A stretch of 64,000 bases of DNA from Ciona intestinalis (taxonomy: Eukaryota; Chordata; Ascidiacea; Phlebobranchia; Cionidae), in contig NW_004190420.2 in assembly GCF_000224145.3 (NCBI RefSeq), positions 706,106-770,105 on the forward strand, read 5' to 3'. This document shows positions 12,331-24,629 of this stretch, piece by piece (position 1 is the stretch's first letter; each line of letters begins with the position of its first letter). Made by a program: the position numbers and the translations under genes. The notes beneath the pieces are model-generated. The model saw only the letters and a program-made list of their open reading frames with translations. It was not told the origin of the DNA and ran no database searches.

Positions 12331-13053
12331 TAATCATTATCTCTCCAACGTTATTTAAATGGATTTCCAGGAAATAACAGTGAAAATGCTACATTAATAT
12401 TGACTGTCATTGCGTAGTTAAACGAGCTGTGTCGTCATGTTTTGTGTCTAGAATGAAACACGCAGCAGACAATCAATCGCCAACAGGATATGATGTAGTT
12501 TTCAGTGAGCATTTACTTACATTCACAGAAAAAACTAACCTCCAAAGTAACATATGTGGGAACGGGTACGTGTTATAAGTATAACAACAGTTTTTCGCCA
12601 CGCAAGTTATATATATACATTTATTTAGTCAGTTGCTGTCTTCTGTGCGCAATTCTGAAACCAGTTGCGCAATTTGTAAACAAAAGGCAAAAACAAAATG
12701 TTTATGTTGTTGCACATGACTGAAGGGTTTCTTAATTTAAAAAGGTTTTAATATCCCGATACGTTTTGGGAAACTGGTTACATATTTTTAACTTCCCGCT
12801 GTAAAATTAGAAACACGACGAGCGGATTACGTCTAGTAATTATTTAAAGAAACACAGAATGAGTCACTTATATGTTTGCCACCATTGCGTGTCTAAACTC
12901 TTGGCGTTTTGGAGCTTGCGCAAGGGTTGTATATTGCCCAATGCGGGTCATCTTTTGCACTTTTCTTGAAATTCCCGGGTTATTATGTTTGGCGCAATAC
13001 CCAATTCCGTATAAGCAGTTGTTGATACGTAATTTATTTGCACGTATTTATAC
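12331..13053. other. intergenic, no feature seen
   Basis: AT-rich sequence with no ORF supported by splice sites or composition and no repeat that I could match elsewhere in the window. Confidence 0.5.
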
Positions 13054-13361
13054 AGCGGTCTGAATCGTGATTTCGTAATATGCTAATTTATTCTTTCTAA
13101 TTACATTACGAAGCAAATAAAATGCTTTGATGAAGCATGCATCGGGACTCTTTCGTTCAAGCTAAAAGAAAATGCATGTGTTTTATTAAAGATAAGTTTA
13201 GACAAGAGGCGGTCTGAATCGTGATTTTCTAATATGCTAATTCGTTTCCAATTACATGACGAAACAAAAGATAAAATGCTTTGGTGAAGCACGCACTGGT
13301 ACTCTTGCGTTCAAGCCTGAAAGGAGATACATGCTTTTGTAAAGCCAAATTTAGACGTGAG
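13054..13361. repeat. tandem duplication of ~150 bp upstream of the peptide gene
   Basis: Unit 1 (13054-13208) and unit 2 (13209-13361) both start GCGGTCTGAATCGTGATTT and share ATATGCTAATT, AAAATGCTTTG.TGAAGCA, ACTCTT.CGTTCAAGC and a TTTAGAC end. The copies have diverged by substitutions and small indels, so the duplication is not recent. Confidence 0.85.
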
Positions 13362-13705
13362 ATAATTCGAATTTCCGTTATTATTTGTTCGAAATTTTTG
13401 TTTCGGGATGTTAATTTTGTATTCACACGTCCCAAAATAAATATTGCAGATTTTGTTCGTGCGCATGCAACGCATATATACTCGCGCGCAAATAAAATTC
13501 ATTAAATTTTTCATAATTTTCACGCAGTCGGTTTTATTTCGCAACAACACTTTTAAACTATTTGCGACCCTTACGTTGCTGTGGCTAACTTAAACATTTT
13601 AACTACTGGTACTATTAAAAACTGTGACGTCGATGTGTCACAAGACGTTTTTTTCGGCAACAGGAAGAAACTAGTTGCGTGCCGTGTAACGCAGTTTCGA
13701 GAGAC

Positions 13706-13713
13706 TATATAAG
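13706..13713 (+). promoter_or_regulatory. TATA box of the six-cysteine peptide gene
   Basis: TATATAAG in a locally G+C-richer context (GACTATATAAGACGCTGGGG). It would place the transcription start near 13735-13745, about 190 bases before the ATG at 13935. Confidence 0.5.
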
Positions 13714-13934
13714 ACGCTGGGGGAAAGTAATAGCCACATAGCAGCTGTTTAAGTCGGAACAGAAACAGTAGTTTGCAATTTAGCAAACAATATTCTATTT
13801 TTTAAACGTGGATATAACGAGGCAACACAGAAATATTTGTATTTTATCTGATCAAAGTATTTAACCATTATTTTTCTCAGTTGACAGATTTTAGAAAAAA
13901 TCGATAGTGAAAAATATAGTTCTAAAATTACAAT

Positions 13935-14364
13935 ATGATGAAAATTGTTCTTTTCGTGTTGGTTATTGTTTCAGTGTCCACCGCTGCTGTCATCGAAGAA
14001 CGTAAGTTTGCAATTTGTCTTATAAATATAAAATATCCGCTTAACGTTATGGACGATATTTTTAACTATAGATACTTTCCTTTAAAGGTCAAAAAAGGTC
14101 GGCCGAAAGTCAAACTGCCGCCATCATGCGCATATTCACTGCATGTAGACCATATTGCTCAGTCAATACAAACACCAAGGCATTGCACAGCTGCGACAGT
14201 TTTATACAAACAGGTATAGGCCTATAAACATTAACGCTTACATTGAAAATGAAATCGATAAAAACGGAAGGGCAAAAATGTAACAGACTTTTCTTTCAGG
14301 TGTGTGTAGCTTTTGTCAACTTCGTGTATGTTCGCTGATGAATCTTGCGAAGGTATTCGAGTAA
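13935..14364 (+). CDS. secreted six-cysteine propeptide, undescribed
   Basis: Three exons, 13935-14001, 14088-14213 and 14300-14364, join in phase (both junctions phase 1) to 85 residues. Residues 1-17 (MMKIVLFVLVIVSVSTA) form a typical signal peptide. Residues 23-26 read RQKR, a furin-type cleavage site, and the first Arg codon is split by intron 1. The predicted mature peptide (59 residues, starting SAESQT) has six cysteines in the order C-x3-C-x12-C-x8-C-x2-C-x4-C (CRPYC ... HSC ... GVCSFCQLRVC), enough for three disulfides. I do not recognise the cysteine spacing; it does not fit insulin, defensin, ShK or EGF patterns as I know them. A TATA box lies at 13706. A role as a hormone, antimicrobial peptide or other secreted factor is inference only. 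Confidence 0.72.
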
Positions 14365-15238
14365 AAGGGACGCCGTATTTTCTGACTTAAGAAGAACTTG
14401 CGTTAAGACGTTTACTGGAAATATTATAACAAAGCGATGCTGAACACTTTCGCCGGGTCATCGTGCAATCAAGACAGCGAACATCATTCACAGTATCTTC
14501 AAATTGATATTTCCACTGAATAACAATTGTACATAATACAAAATTGCTACTAAATTGCCAAATGTTCATTTATACAAAGCGTGTATTTTTTTATTTTTTA
14601 TAAAGAGTGTTAGAACATTAAAGCGCCCTAGTTCTTGTTTTTTTTAAGTCGTACCAAACCAACTTGACGTTTTACGATATATTAAAATAATGATGTACAT
14701 GCTTTACAAAATATGAAAAACAATATTCTTTGTTTCATACATAAGCCTAGTCAGGAAAATGAAAAAATCTAAACTTACGTTTAGCTTTCAGGTAAATAAA
14801 CAACTCAGCAATTTCAGTGCAAACTAATATAAATACGTCTTTTCCCATGCAGTATTGTAAGAAATTAAAACAGTACATAAACAATAAAACCATGATTAAA
14901 GTAAACGCAATTTATTTATATGGTCTCAAAATATGTTAACATTTTTGGGACCATTACTTATCACAACGGTTGCGAAAAATGGGACAACTGTTGCATAAAC
15001 TTCATTGTAGCTGGTGTACAATTCTGAAATGTAGTAAACATGTCGCACAGAAACGTGTACAATTGTTGCATTTATTATTTAGAAATTTCGTTTTTAAACG
15101 TACAAAACAGAAACATTTATACTAAATATGCATAATTGTTTGGCTTTATTGTTTTAGTTATAGTTATTATAGCTTATCAGTAAAATCGATCAGTAAATAA
15201 AAATACCGTAACAAAACCGAACAGTGTAAAGGAACAGA
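14365..15238. other. intergenic, AT-rich
   Basis: 3' flank of the peptide gene and 5' flank of the next gene. No ORF with splice support, no TATA box that I would defend, no repeat recognised. Confidence 0.5.
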
Positions 15239-18200
15239 ATGAATTCTCAGCAGTATATTCAGTATCAAATGGCTGTATCTGCTGGTATTCAAGGGATTCC
15301 TGCCTATGCACCTGGTGTTACACCATATCTACCGATGGCAAATCCTTCTTTAACAGGTAAATTTATATTTCTTAATATCTTTAATTTTGCATTTTAATTC
15401 TGTTTATGCATGCAAATACCTATATTACTGGTAAAACATGTATTTTGTTCTTCCGAAAAACAAATAGTATCTGTTTAACTTTTTCATCTAAAAAATTAGA
15501 AAGCTTGTTTTTCATCTCAAATATTATTTCAATATTTGCTCCGATTTTACTTTAATACAACAGTATGCTTGTTAATTACAAATGCCCTGTGTGCGGATTT
15601 TCTTTTAATTTCCAAAACTGTGTGGATTGTTCAGAAACAGTAACATTAATGTTTCATTCGTTATAAATTATGGCAACTATATGCAGAAGATGTATAAGGG
15701 TAACTGGGTATGCCATGTGTGTTTTGTTTTGCTTTGTCTAACCAAAACAATATTTCTGAGGTATGGCATCTACATTATTTCATCTTATTCTATAGCAGTG
15801 GTTCTTAAACTGGGAGGCACGCTCCCCTAGGGGGGCGTGAAACACTCGGAAGGGAGGCGCGAAAAACTATAAAATAAAGTGTTATTACATTGGTGCTCAA
15901 AAGGCTTAAATACGACGCACGCAAAAGTTAAGTTAAAATAGCAAACCTTTAAGTCTGTTTTTAAACCTCTTACACACGCTAAATGATGAGATGTCAATCC
16001 CTATTATGACACTAATAATCGCAGTGTAAATTGCTATTATGTCGTAATTAGGTTCCAGTCAAAACAATCGCTATTATAGTATTATGATGCAAGGAATTCC
16101 TACTATTTCGTAACAAACAGACTACCTGGTTAAGAAAAACATGACATATGAGGTTAAACTATACGACGCAAACCGAACGGGTATTTGATTTCACTTTTGC
16201 GTTGATCGCGATAATGTGTTTTACGCAATCATACAGATACAGTCAACCAAGGGGGCGCAGTTTAAAGTATGTCTAGATGTCAGGTTTGGCTGTGTTGGAT
16301 CATGGAAAAAATTAACTGAACACCACTGTGATAATTTAATAAAAAGGGGGGGGGGAGCGCAAGTTTGTTGAGATCTTCATTAGGGGGGTGCTTCAAAAAA
16401 TTTAAGAACTCCTGTTCTATAGGAATTAAGTAAAATATTGCTATTCACAAAAAAAAACAGTATTTAAACTATTCTGTTCCGTTAATTTTTCTTTACAATG
16501 CATTCTAATATTGTGCAAAGTTTATTGAATGAAGCAAACCACATACAGCAGTTTAGCATTAGGTAAAAATATCTGTCTATTTCCACATTTTGCATTTTAC
16601 ATGGTGATAGGTGTTTCAAGAAATCTGTTTAACTCTCGCAATAAATAGACGGATACAATGTTGTTGTTGAAGAAATGTTCTAATAATATGCAAACTGATC
16701 CATCTTTAAACTCTTCAACACAAGTTTATACTTTACATTTGCATTGTAAAACACATAACTATAAAACATTAAATGCATTTGATCATTATTGTGATAAACT
16801 GATTGTATAGGCTGTATATTTCATGTTGAAACATTTTAACTGTTACGCTTACTCAATTCTATTTATTTATAGTTTTGTTACCTTTGTTTAAGGTTTGCAG
16901 TATTTTTAAAATGATTTCTAAATTCATTTTTTGGCAACTTGACTTTGACATGCTGATTCAACAATTGTATACGTTTGCTCTTTATTGCTTAATTTTTATG
17001 ATGTAGACATTGTAGACTTAATTCGTGTATGGAAAAATCGAATTTCCTTTAAATTTCTATTGAAATAAAACATTAAAAAGACACGTGTCCAGCTTTTATG
17101 CCTTCAGTGATGCAGCAGACAATATGTTGTAAATGTAATTTATGTATAGGCTACCTATATTTCGTAACCCAGCAAGGCAACGTAATAGTACAAAATTAAA
17201 TTTACACTGTATATCTGTACTTGACCACTAGTTTCTGTTGGCCTAAGGAGCAAGAACCAACAAATGTAAGAACCAACTTATCAAAGTATGTTTTGTACTG
17301 CACACCATGGAATAAATGCATTCCAGTGGCAGTGGCAAACATACTTTGGCTCTATTAAAGTACTCAAACAATACAACAATACACAAATCAAAAACAATAC
17401 ATTGGGAAGATTTGATTAATATAATAATTAACCAAACTTTTTCCACAGCAGGATTACAGGGTGTGGTTCCTCCACCTCCTCCACCAGTTGCAGTGTCATC
17501 TCCTGAGATAAATGAAATTGAAAATCCATCCTCTGTAACTATAACAACCACTAGTGTGGCAATGACTGAAGAAACTGCAGAAAAACCAGCTGCAGATACC
17601 ATTGCAAGTAATGACTCTGAAAGTAAGTGAATTACTTGATTCAGTAATTGTATATTAGGCAAACTTTTTATTTATACTCTGCTGTGCCTCAGTGGTTATG
17701 GCGTTCACATCATATTCAAAAGTAAGATACTGTTTTATCCTTGAGGCTGTTTCCATTGCGGTTGTGTGTGTCCAACCCAGGAGACAAAATGAGTGGGTGC
17801 TCCGAACTTTCAAATGTCAACCACATATAAAAGTATCCAAGACAACTGTGTTATTACTACTGTCATTGCCCACCTAGTAGAAATAAGTATAGTGAAATGG
17901 GATAATAAAAAACAATGGGGTACTTGGGGTAAGAAAGGACAACCCCCATAGCGCGCTCAAAAATTACTTTTATCGCAAACAGTTTTTGTGGGTAAAAAGG
18001 ACATTTATTTGGCTTATTTTTTACCTTAATGTTCTTCTAGGTGGTAATTATTTTTTTGATAAAACACAAATTACTAAATCAAACAAAAAATTGACAAAAA
18101 AAACTTTTTATGGGGTTTGGTAAACTTTTTTTGTGAGAAGGCCTTATGTGATAATTTATTATGAATGCAGGTATTGAGGTATTTGCTACATAATTAAGTA

Positions 18201-20710
18201 CCTTGCTGCTGGTATATTTTAATTTTGAATTTTATGAACATTTTATACTACCTCTTTTCTCTTGTTTTTTTGTACCCCAATATCGCCTTATGGGAAGGGG
18301 TAAAAAAAACGCTATTTTTTTTTGTTTTTATTTTTCTTTCCCAGCCAATATTAACTTTGTGGTAAAATTAATTTTAAAGTTATGTATGTAAATTATTTTA
18401 ATGATTTAATTGATTTTAAAGGTATCCAAGTATCAAAAACAGATATTTTACAGCTTTGCCTACATTTTCTAATAATGTAATTTATGTTTTGGGTTAAACC
18501 TAAGACTGTTTAGTTACAAGTCATTTTTATGGTTATGTTGCTGAATTTAGTTTAGATAAAGTCAAGAACAAGATGTCATTTTATATTTTCAAAAGCCTTT
18601 ATAATTTAGTTAAATCAAGTATAATGCTCGGTTACTTCATGTGCTTTATATAGGTTATGAAACTTATGAGCTTTGTTTTTGGTCTAATAAACGTTATTTG
18701 TGGGTAAGCCTAATGTTTAAAAGGAAGTACTAAAGTAAAAATTATAAAAGAAAGAAAAGCTTTAGAACAAGGCTGTTAAAAGTATGTAGGTGATATTTTG
18801 TGAAAAACAGAGAAAAAGTTGAGGTTTTTGAGAAAATATAGACTGCACAATACCTAGGTTGTATGACTAATATTTGTATTATCACCCTGTGCATTATTAT
18901 TTTTGTCCTATTTAGATTAAGTCAAGTTTTTTTCGAAAGCATTGTTTTTTATTGCCCCGCTAATGTTTTTTTTACCCCAAATCCTGGGGAATAAAAAACA
19001 GCACAAAATTTCGAATAAAATTTTAAGTATTCATAGAAATCCTACAATCTTTTTTGGACATCAAGGTATAATGAATACTGTTCCTCCAGACTAAAAAGTT
19101 TTTTTTTTTAATTTATTACTTTGGGAGAAAATCGAAAGCTTATGTTTTCTGTTTTTATTACCTCACTTGACTATATATTTTATTCATTTTTTTAAGTGTT
19201 AGGTATTGATAAAACACAGTTTGTCAATTCTGAGTTTATGCCACATGCTTTCTTTGTTTCTTTCTCTCTTGCAATGTACAAGTGGCCTGTAGTTTATGAA
19301 AATGCTGTATGTGGTAACATTTGCTTCACCAGAAACTGTTGATCAAGTGGAGTTAAAGAGCCCACAAGCTGCTCTCACCAGCACCACCATGACCACCTCA
19401 GCCGTGCCTAATGCTGTTGTAGTAAGTGGAGAATGTTTTGCTTGGAGTGATTTTTGGTGCTTTACAAAATGTAATATGCGTGGTTGGTTGCAAATAGTTT
19501 AGTTACCTCATCCAAATACAACTCTGCATTATACATTTGTACTTTGACTCTTGTTAACTAAAATGTTTAAAATTACACTTAAGTTTAACAAAATAATGTC
19601 TCATAAGTAAACTTTGAATGGTGTTTATATTCCTGTTTATTGAGTTTGTGTCCCATATTCATGATGTTTCTTGTATAGTTGCATTTTTGGATAAATTTTG
19701 TTGACAACTCAAACTAAATGTCACACAACACTCACACTGTCATTGATTTTTTCAAATGTTTCTAAACTCAATAATTTATGCACAGAAATGTTTTAAAACC
19801 CATTTAATCTTTTCCAATGCCCTATCTATGTAATATTGCTACCACATGTGTGAATAATTATTGTTGTTGCACAGCCAACACCAATGGTTCTCCCATCCAC
19901 CAGCCAACCATCACTAATTGGAGGTGTATATGCTGGTGCTTATATCCAGCAGGCAATTCCTCAACAACCTGCACAGGTACCTTCTTACATACATGACTGT
20001 TGAGTGAGGATACTTCTTTAACAGCTCCTTTATTTAGTGTAAATCATACTGGTTTATCCATTTATTCAGTGGATAGCTTATAGATGGTAAAACATCTTAT
20101 TTCAAATTACCAACTTTAAAGAATTTTTGCAATTTTTTTTGGTTTTATACGAGAAAGTTATGTTGCAGGTACCTGTGGCTCAATCGCCATACATGATGGC
20201 ACAAGCTGGTGTCCAGTATGCGATTCCCCAGTCATCCAAAGTAATGTACATACCACAGGGTTATGGAGGTGTACAGCCATCTCCATATGTTGCTGCAGGA
20301 CAGCAACCTATGCTTGTACAAGATCATACTGGCAAGACATATATTCTTAATGCTCCTGCAGCACATGCCCCATTGCAATACCAAATGGCCCAACCAGGGC
20401 TTAAGGTAAGTCTACTATTATAAAGTACCTTCATCTGCATGGTTGCTTAACTTGCTACAACTTGCTAGAATTTTTGACTTTTACTATCTTTAACTTATTT
20501 TTAAAGGCTCCTGGTCAGCAGTATGTGGTTGTCCCCAATCAATATTATGCTGGAGCTGTCCCCACCAACCCTGCTGTACAACAAGTCTATGGGAGACAAG
20601 CGGCTGCTGCAGGGGCTGCAACTGCTCAGTCTATTGCTCCACTTGCATCTTACCCCCCAGGTGGAACTGTTCCAGGTGCACAATCACCACAGGTTTTCTA
20701 TTACTACTGA
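15239..20710 (+). CDS. Pro/Gln/Tyr-rich protein, function unknown
   Basis: Six exons, 15239-15356, 17449-17622, 19333-19421, 19875-19976, 20169-20405 and 20507-20710, all in phase, give 307 residues. The protein starts MNSQQYIQYQMAVSAGIQG and ends SPQVFYYY. The sequence is low-complexity: a VPPPPPPVAV run in exon 2, a Ser/Thr/Glu-rich acidic stretch, then YAGAYIQQAIPQQPAQ, SPYVAAGQQPMLVQ and QYVVVPNQYYAGAVP. There is no signal peptide, membrane segment or folded domain that I can see. Such P/Q/Y-rich composition is common in adaptor and RNA-granule proteins, but that is only an analogy. Introns 1 and 2 are long for this genome (about 2.1 and 1.7 kb) and carry a hAT element and a SINE. Confidence 0.82.
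15796..16414. mobile_element. non-autonomous hAT-type DNA transposon, 619 bp
   Basis: Left end CAGTGGTTCTTAAACTGG and right end TTTAAGAACTCCTG form an imperfect terminal inverted repeat of the classic hAT form. An exact 8-bp target duplication TTCTATAG flanks it at 15788-15795 and 16415-16422. The inside has repeated CGCTATTATGACG-like units and no transposase ORF. It sits in intron 1 of the P/Q/Y-rich protein gene. Confidence 0.9.
17681..17880 (+). mobile_element. SINE-like copy (intron 2 of P/Q/Y-rich gene)
   Basis: The head GTGCCTCAGTGGTTATGGCG resembles the box A region of the SINE at 12050, followed by TCCAACCCAGGAGAC and GTGGGTGCTCCGAAC-type body sequence. Box B and the ATTC tail are degraded. 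Confidence 0.45.
17881..19332. other. intron with AT-rich degenerate repeat
   Basis: Contains scattered GGGGTAAGAAAGG/TTTTTTTTACCCC-like motifs at about 17918, 18272-18320 and 18958-18990. These may be the ends of an old inverted-repeat element, but no clean terminal repeat or target duplication could be defined. Confidence 0.25.
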
Positions 20711-22114
20711 GCCCTCTTCTTTCCTAGATGTCTGTAATCTTGTTCTTAACCAGTTCTGACACACCGTCTGCTTTCAGTTTTACAATTCTTTTTACAATGC
20801 TTGCTCTTCTGCTCAGCAAGGCTGTTGTCTGTGGGCTTTGTGCAACCAGCTTCTTAGTAGCCACTTCTGCTTTAAATAAGCTGTCAACACAATTTTAAAC
20901 AACACTATTCACACATTCATGATGTTAGGTTTTTCGCTCACTGTGTAATCAACCAATTTTGGACAAGCTGTCCACCACAATGTCCACACATGGCAGTTAG
21001 TGCCAGGTAATGATTTCTTCTTCATAAAGCTGCATGGTTAAATGTGCAATGTCAGTATTCAGTCAAATCAAGCCACTTAACGGCGATATATAAACTCCTC
21101 TCAGAGCTTGATGTGTCTACTTGCGGTAAACCACAGACTATGTCACAGTCTAGTTTTTCCGGTTGGGCAACTTGGTTAATTGTAAAGGTGCTCTATGTTA
21201 TGAATATATGCTGAATAATACTGCATAGTACTTTTTACTTTTTAAGTCGCCCCGATTTGTTGGTGTTTGAAGGCTTGGAGCGTAAAGTGTTTTATATTTT
21301 AATTGTCAACGGTTAACATCCTTGTTTGAAACCAGTGCTGGAAAACCCAACTGTGCTGTTTGTAGCTGATGTGTAGTGTAGAGAAAGTCTGTTGTATGTG
21401 TTTGGTTGCAGAAATTGTCGTTTTTTTCATGATTTTACATTATCATTGTGGATCAACCATTTCTTATTTATCAGTCGCCACAAAAGTATCAGTTTGACAA
21501 ATTTTCAAATTATTTGGACCAAGCTTCTGTATAGATACTGCGAAAAATTACATTTGTGCATTTGAAAACGATGAACATTACATTTAATTACAAACTTGAG
21601 AAACTAAACATATTCAAGAGCTGTTGTTATCCATCATTTCTCTTTCTGGTCTCCTATTTTTTTCGTTTAAGATGTTCCATAGTTTACAATCATGACACTC
21701 CAGTAAATTGGTACACAATTTATCTGCCACTTGCTTTAAAGTCTACCCTGTTGTTACTTATTGTGTGGAAGTGCTTCTAATCTGAACAGAAGCAGTCGGG
21801 AGGTTCTTTTCATATGAACGTTAATTCAAACTTAATGGTTACCCATCGTTTCGATGACAATACTTTAACTGCAACTTGTTTTCAATGGAGATTTCTGTAC
21901 ACCTAGCTTTCTGTTTTTTCAGATTTTTCTGTAATTGAAACCACTTTAGGTAGTTTTATTCAAGTAAACTTTCGCATTAATAAATTAAACTCATTTGCAA
22001 TAAGTTGTTATACAATTGGTGCTCGATTCGCGCGACGTGGATAAGCTATTTTAAAGCACTGGGAATACCCATGTCACTTAAAAGTCCGGCATTGACTAAA
22101 CTTGATTAAAAATC
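20711..22114. other. convergent 3' region
   Basis: Lies between two genes that end toward each other and is probably largely 3' UTR of the + strand gene. AATAAA-type signals occur on both strands near 21955-21985. No ORF with support. Confidence 0.45.
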
Positions 22115-24629
22115 TCATATATCAACAATTGGAGGTATAGGTTTTGCTGGACGTCTGTTCTTCGCCGTTTTCGTCTCGTTTTTTAAAAAAACCAAGTCTT
22201 GAAATCCGAACAAAGCAGCTCTTGCTGCAGCACCGTATGTTGTATCTGTCGTTCGTAATGTTGCAACTGTTTCGTTCACGATCTGTATAAAAATGGCGAT
22301 AAAATGAAGTGATCTTAAACTGTATCTTAATCAAATTCAAACGATTGCGTAAGACAAAAATTTTAACCCATAGTAAAGTTGGGGGTATGGAACACGAGAA
22401 CGTATTTTCGGACGTCCTGAGTAAGATTGGAATTCTCAAACACAAGATCGCAGTCACGGATAAAAAGCTAAAAAAGCTCAAACCCCCCTCAAAAAAGCAG
22501 ATATTCACAACATGATGGCAATGAGAGTCCCAAAAAACCAATCCGCCATTTTAAAAACGTTACGCATCAAGTTACACATCATTGCGTACCAATCAAACAG
22601 AAACATCCTTTTGTCCAATATTCATCATGTAAAACCAAGGCTTTTAATTTGTACGCACAAACTTAACTTTGCGGGGGTTTTAACTTTGTTTCATGTTGCG
22701 AAATAACTTTGTGGAATTGGCTTGTCATCCATTTTATGTATCGCCTTGTGGGTACTCATTCGCACGAACTATTTGGTTATCAATGAAATAAACCTACTTC
22801 AGGGTTCTTGATCGCACTTTTAACGGGATGTATATGAAGCATGTAGTTATCTGATATATTGAACGAGTCGTATGAAATGCAATCTCGACCGTCGTACCAA
22901 GGATTAGGTCGCTGCATTGTGGTTAGTTCGACGTGGATCGGTAAATCAGGTCTCGTCTTCCACTGTTGGAGGGGTCTTTGGACGGAGATTATTGTTTTGT
23001 GGTGTTTAATCATTTCCTAGTGATGGACACAGTGTAAAAATTTGTCGTATATACACATTTAACTCGTAATTAAAAGGCTTGATATTTGTAAGGCATATAT
23101 AGGCTACCTGTGTAAGCCCCTTATAAGAGTCGATCACGTCTTGCAAAAATATTGAATTTGGTTTAGACAGCATTGCTCCATTGCCTAGAAAGAAACATGG
23201 AATTACTAATTATAGAATTTAAATTTCATGAAACTATGGTTATCTCAATTTTCTTAATGTATCACACAGTCCACAGATGTATGTAGTAGGGTGGGGGAAG
23301 ATGGGACATCTGTGCACTTTATTTATGAAACCGCATCCTCACGACTCCCATATACCAATGTTAATCGTTTGAAACACGTCGGGATATTCGGATACTTTGT
23401 GCCCGCCTTCCCCGACTTTATTATATCATATAGTAACAAAGCAAATAAATAAAAGTGTCTATACCCCGCTGCTTATAGCTGATAAACATAATACAAATGC
23501 AGTAATGCAAGTATTTCAAACTTATTTGGCGTACCAACGTTTCGAAGTTCTGTAGAGGTCAACTTTATTATAATTAAATGGCTTCTATACATCATATTAT
23601 TCTTACTTAAAGTCGTAGCTGTAGATCTGCCCATTGTAAAAGGATAACGACGTAGTGGATCTAAGGAACGTAAAACTAAAACATCCGAGTCCAAATATAT
23701 TCCACCTTGCTTTATCAATATGTTGTTCCTGGAGTAGAAAAGTTTTATTGTTGTCACCCATTAAAAAATAGGTATTCACCTGGCTACGTCTGTTTTGTGA
23801 AGAATCCATTCCATTTTATGTCCGAACACAGTCTCAGGCATTTCCATATACTGGGTTTCAAGACATGGAATTTCATCTACCAGTCTCTTCCATAGATGAC
23901 CTTGCGGTGGTCCTTCGTTGATGTAAAATATAATTTTCTCCGGTTGCTGTTAAGGATCAAAGAATAGCAAAAAAACTTAATCGAATAACATTTAACTTAC
24001 CTGGTTAGCAGCCACTGAGCGAACTGACAGATAATGATAATAAACCATCTCACGTTTACCGAACCAAACATAATGAACAACGTTTGGTACAACATACGTG
24101 CTTTCTTTGTCGTCTCCTGTTGCAACATAACGTTAATTATAGGAACGTATGCGAAAAACAAGCAAATTATTTTACACAACTCCAATTGGTTTAACCTGAC
24201 CTCGAGGCTTATAGGGTTTGGGTTGACTTGACACATTGTTACTTACTTTTGCTCGCCTTTCTGCAAACTATTTTATTGTAGGGCAAGCCATCGCATACTC
24301 TGAACGAATCCCATTTCGACCCTTTCTTGCATTGTACATCAGTTATGGTTATCCTTCTGTGGTAGTTCTCATAACGCTGCTTCTGCTGTGGATTGCTTGG
24401 CTTTGGTCTCGCTTTATTGTTCTATAAATACAAACATACGCCAGATTTTCGTTTGTCGGTCGGATTAGCGTATGATAAGCTGTCTACATTTATGTATTCT
24501 GACAACAATTACCTCAAAACCAACAGAGATGGTTGATCGGCCTGGGTATTTACAAGCTATTAACCAAAACACAGAGAACAACAAACAACCGACTGTATAT
24601 GCGTTAAGAAATCTGTTTGGTAAAACCAT
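22115..24629 (-). CDS. DXD-type Golgi glycosyltransferase, copy A
   Basis: Eight minus-strand exons: 24629-24513, 24421-24247, 24116-24001, 23946-23780, 23728-23607, 23184-23108, 23016-22798 and 22282-22115. All junctions are in phase, giving 386 residues. Exon 1 is a type II signal anchor (AYTVGCLLFSVFWLIACKY), placing the enzyme in the Golgi lumen. Exon 3 has VPNVVHYVWFGKREMVYYYL and exon 5 has LIKQGGIYLDSDVLVLRSLD, the sugar-nucleotide/metal-binding DXD motif of the GT32 / alpha-1,4-galactosyltransferase-like (Gly_transf_sug) group. Exons 6-8 (NGAMLSKPNSIFLQ; WYDGRDCISYDSFN; a basic Pro-rich end) complete the catalytic region. The donor and acceptor sugars cannot be told from sequence. It is a tandem paralogue of the gene at 25269-27527. 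Confidence 0.9.
23284..23423. mobile_element. MITE family 1, copy b (intron 5 of glycosyltransferase A)
   Basis: Starts TAGTAGGGTGGGGGAAGATG, carries the family's internal AAACCGCATCCTCACGACTCC and CGGGATATTCGGATA, and ends in CCTTCCCCGACTTTATTA. Shorter than most copies. Confidence 0.75.

Noticed and set aside
13935-14219. 94-codon unspliced reading of the peptide gene's first exon
   Set aside because: It reads through an intron with a good GTAAGT donor. The spliced version preserves phase and produces the RQKR site and six cysteines.
22309-22541. Plus-strand Lys-rich open frame inside intron 7 of glycosyltransferase A
   Set aside because: Low-complexity frame antisense to an intron, with no splice or family support.
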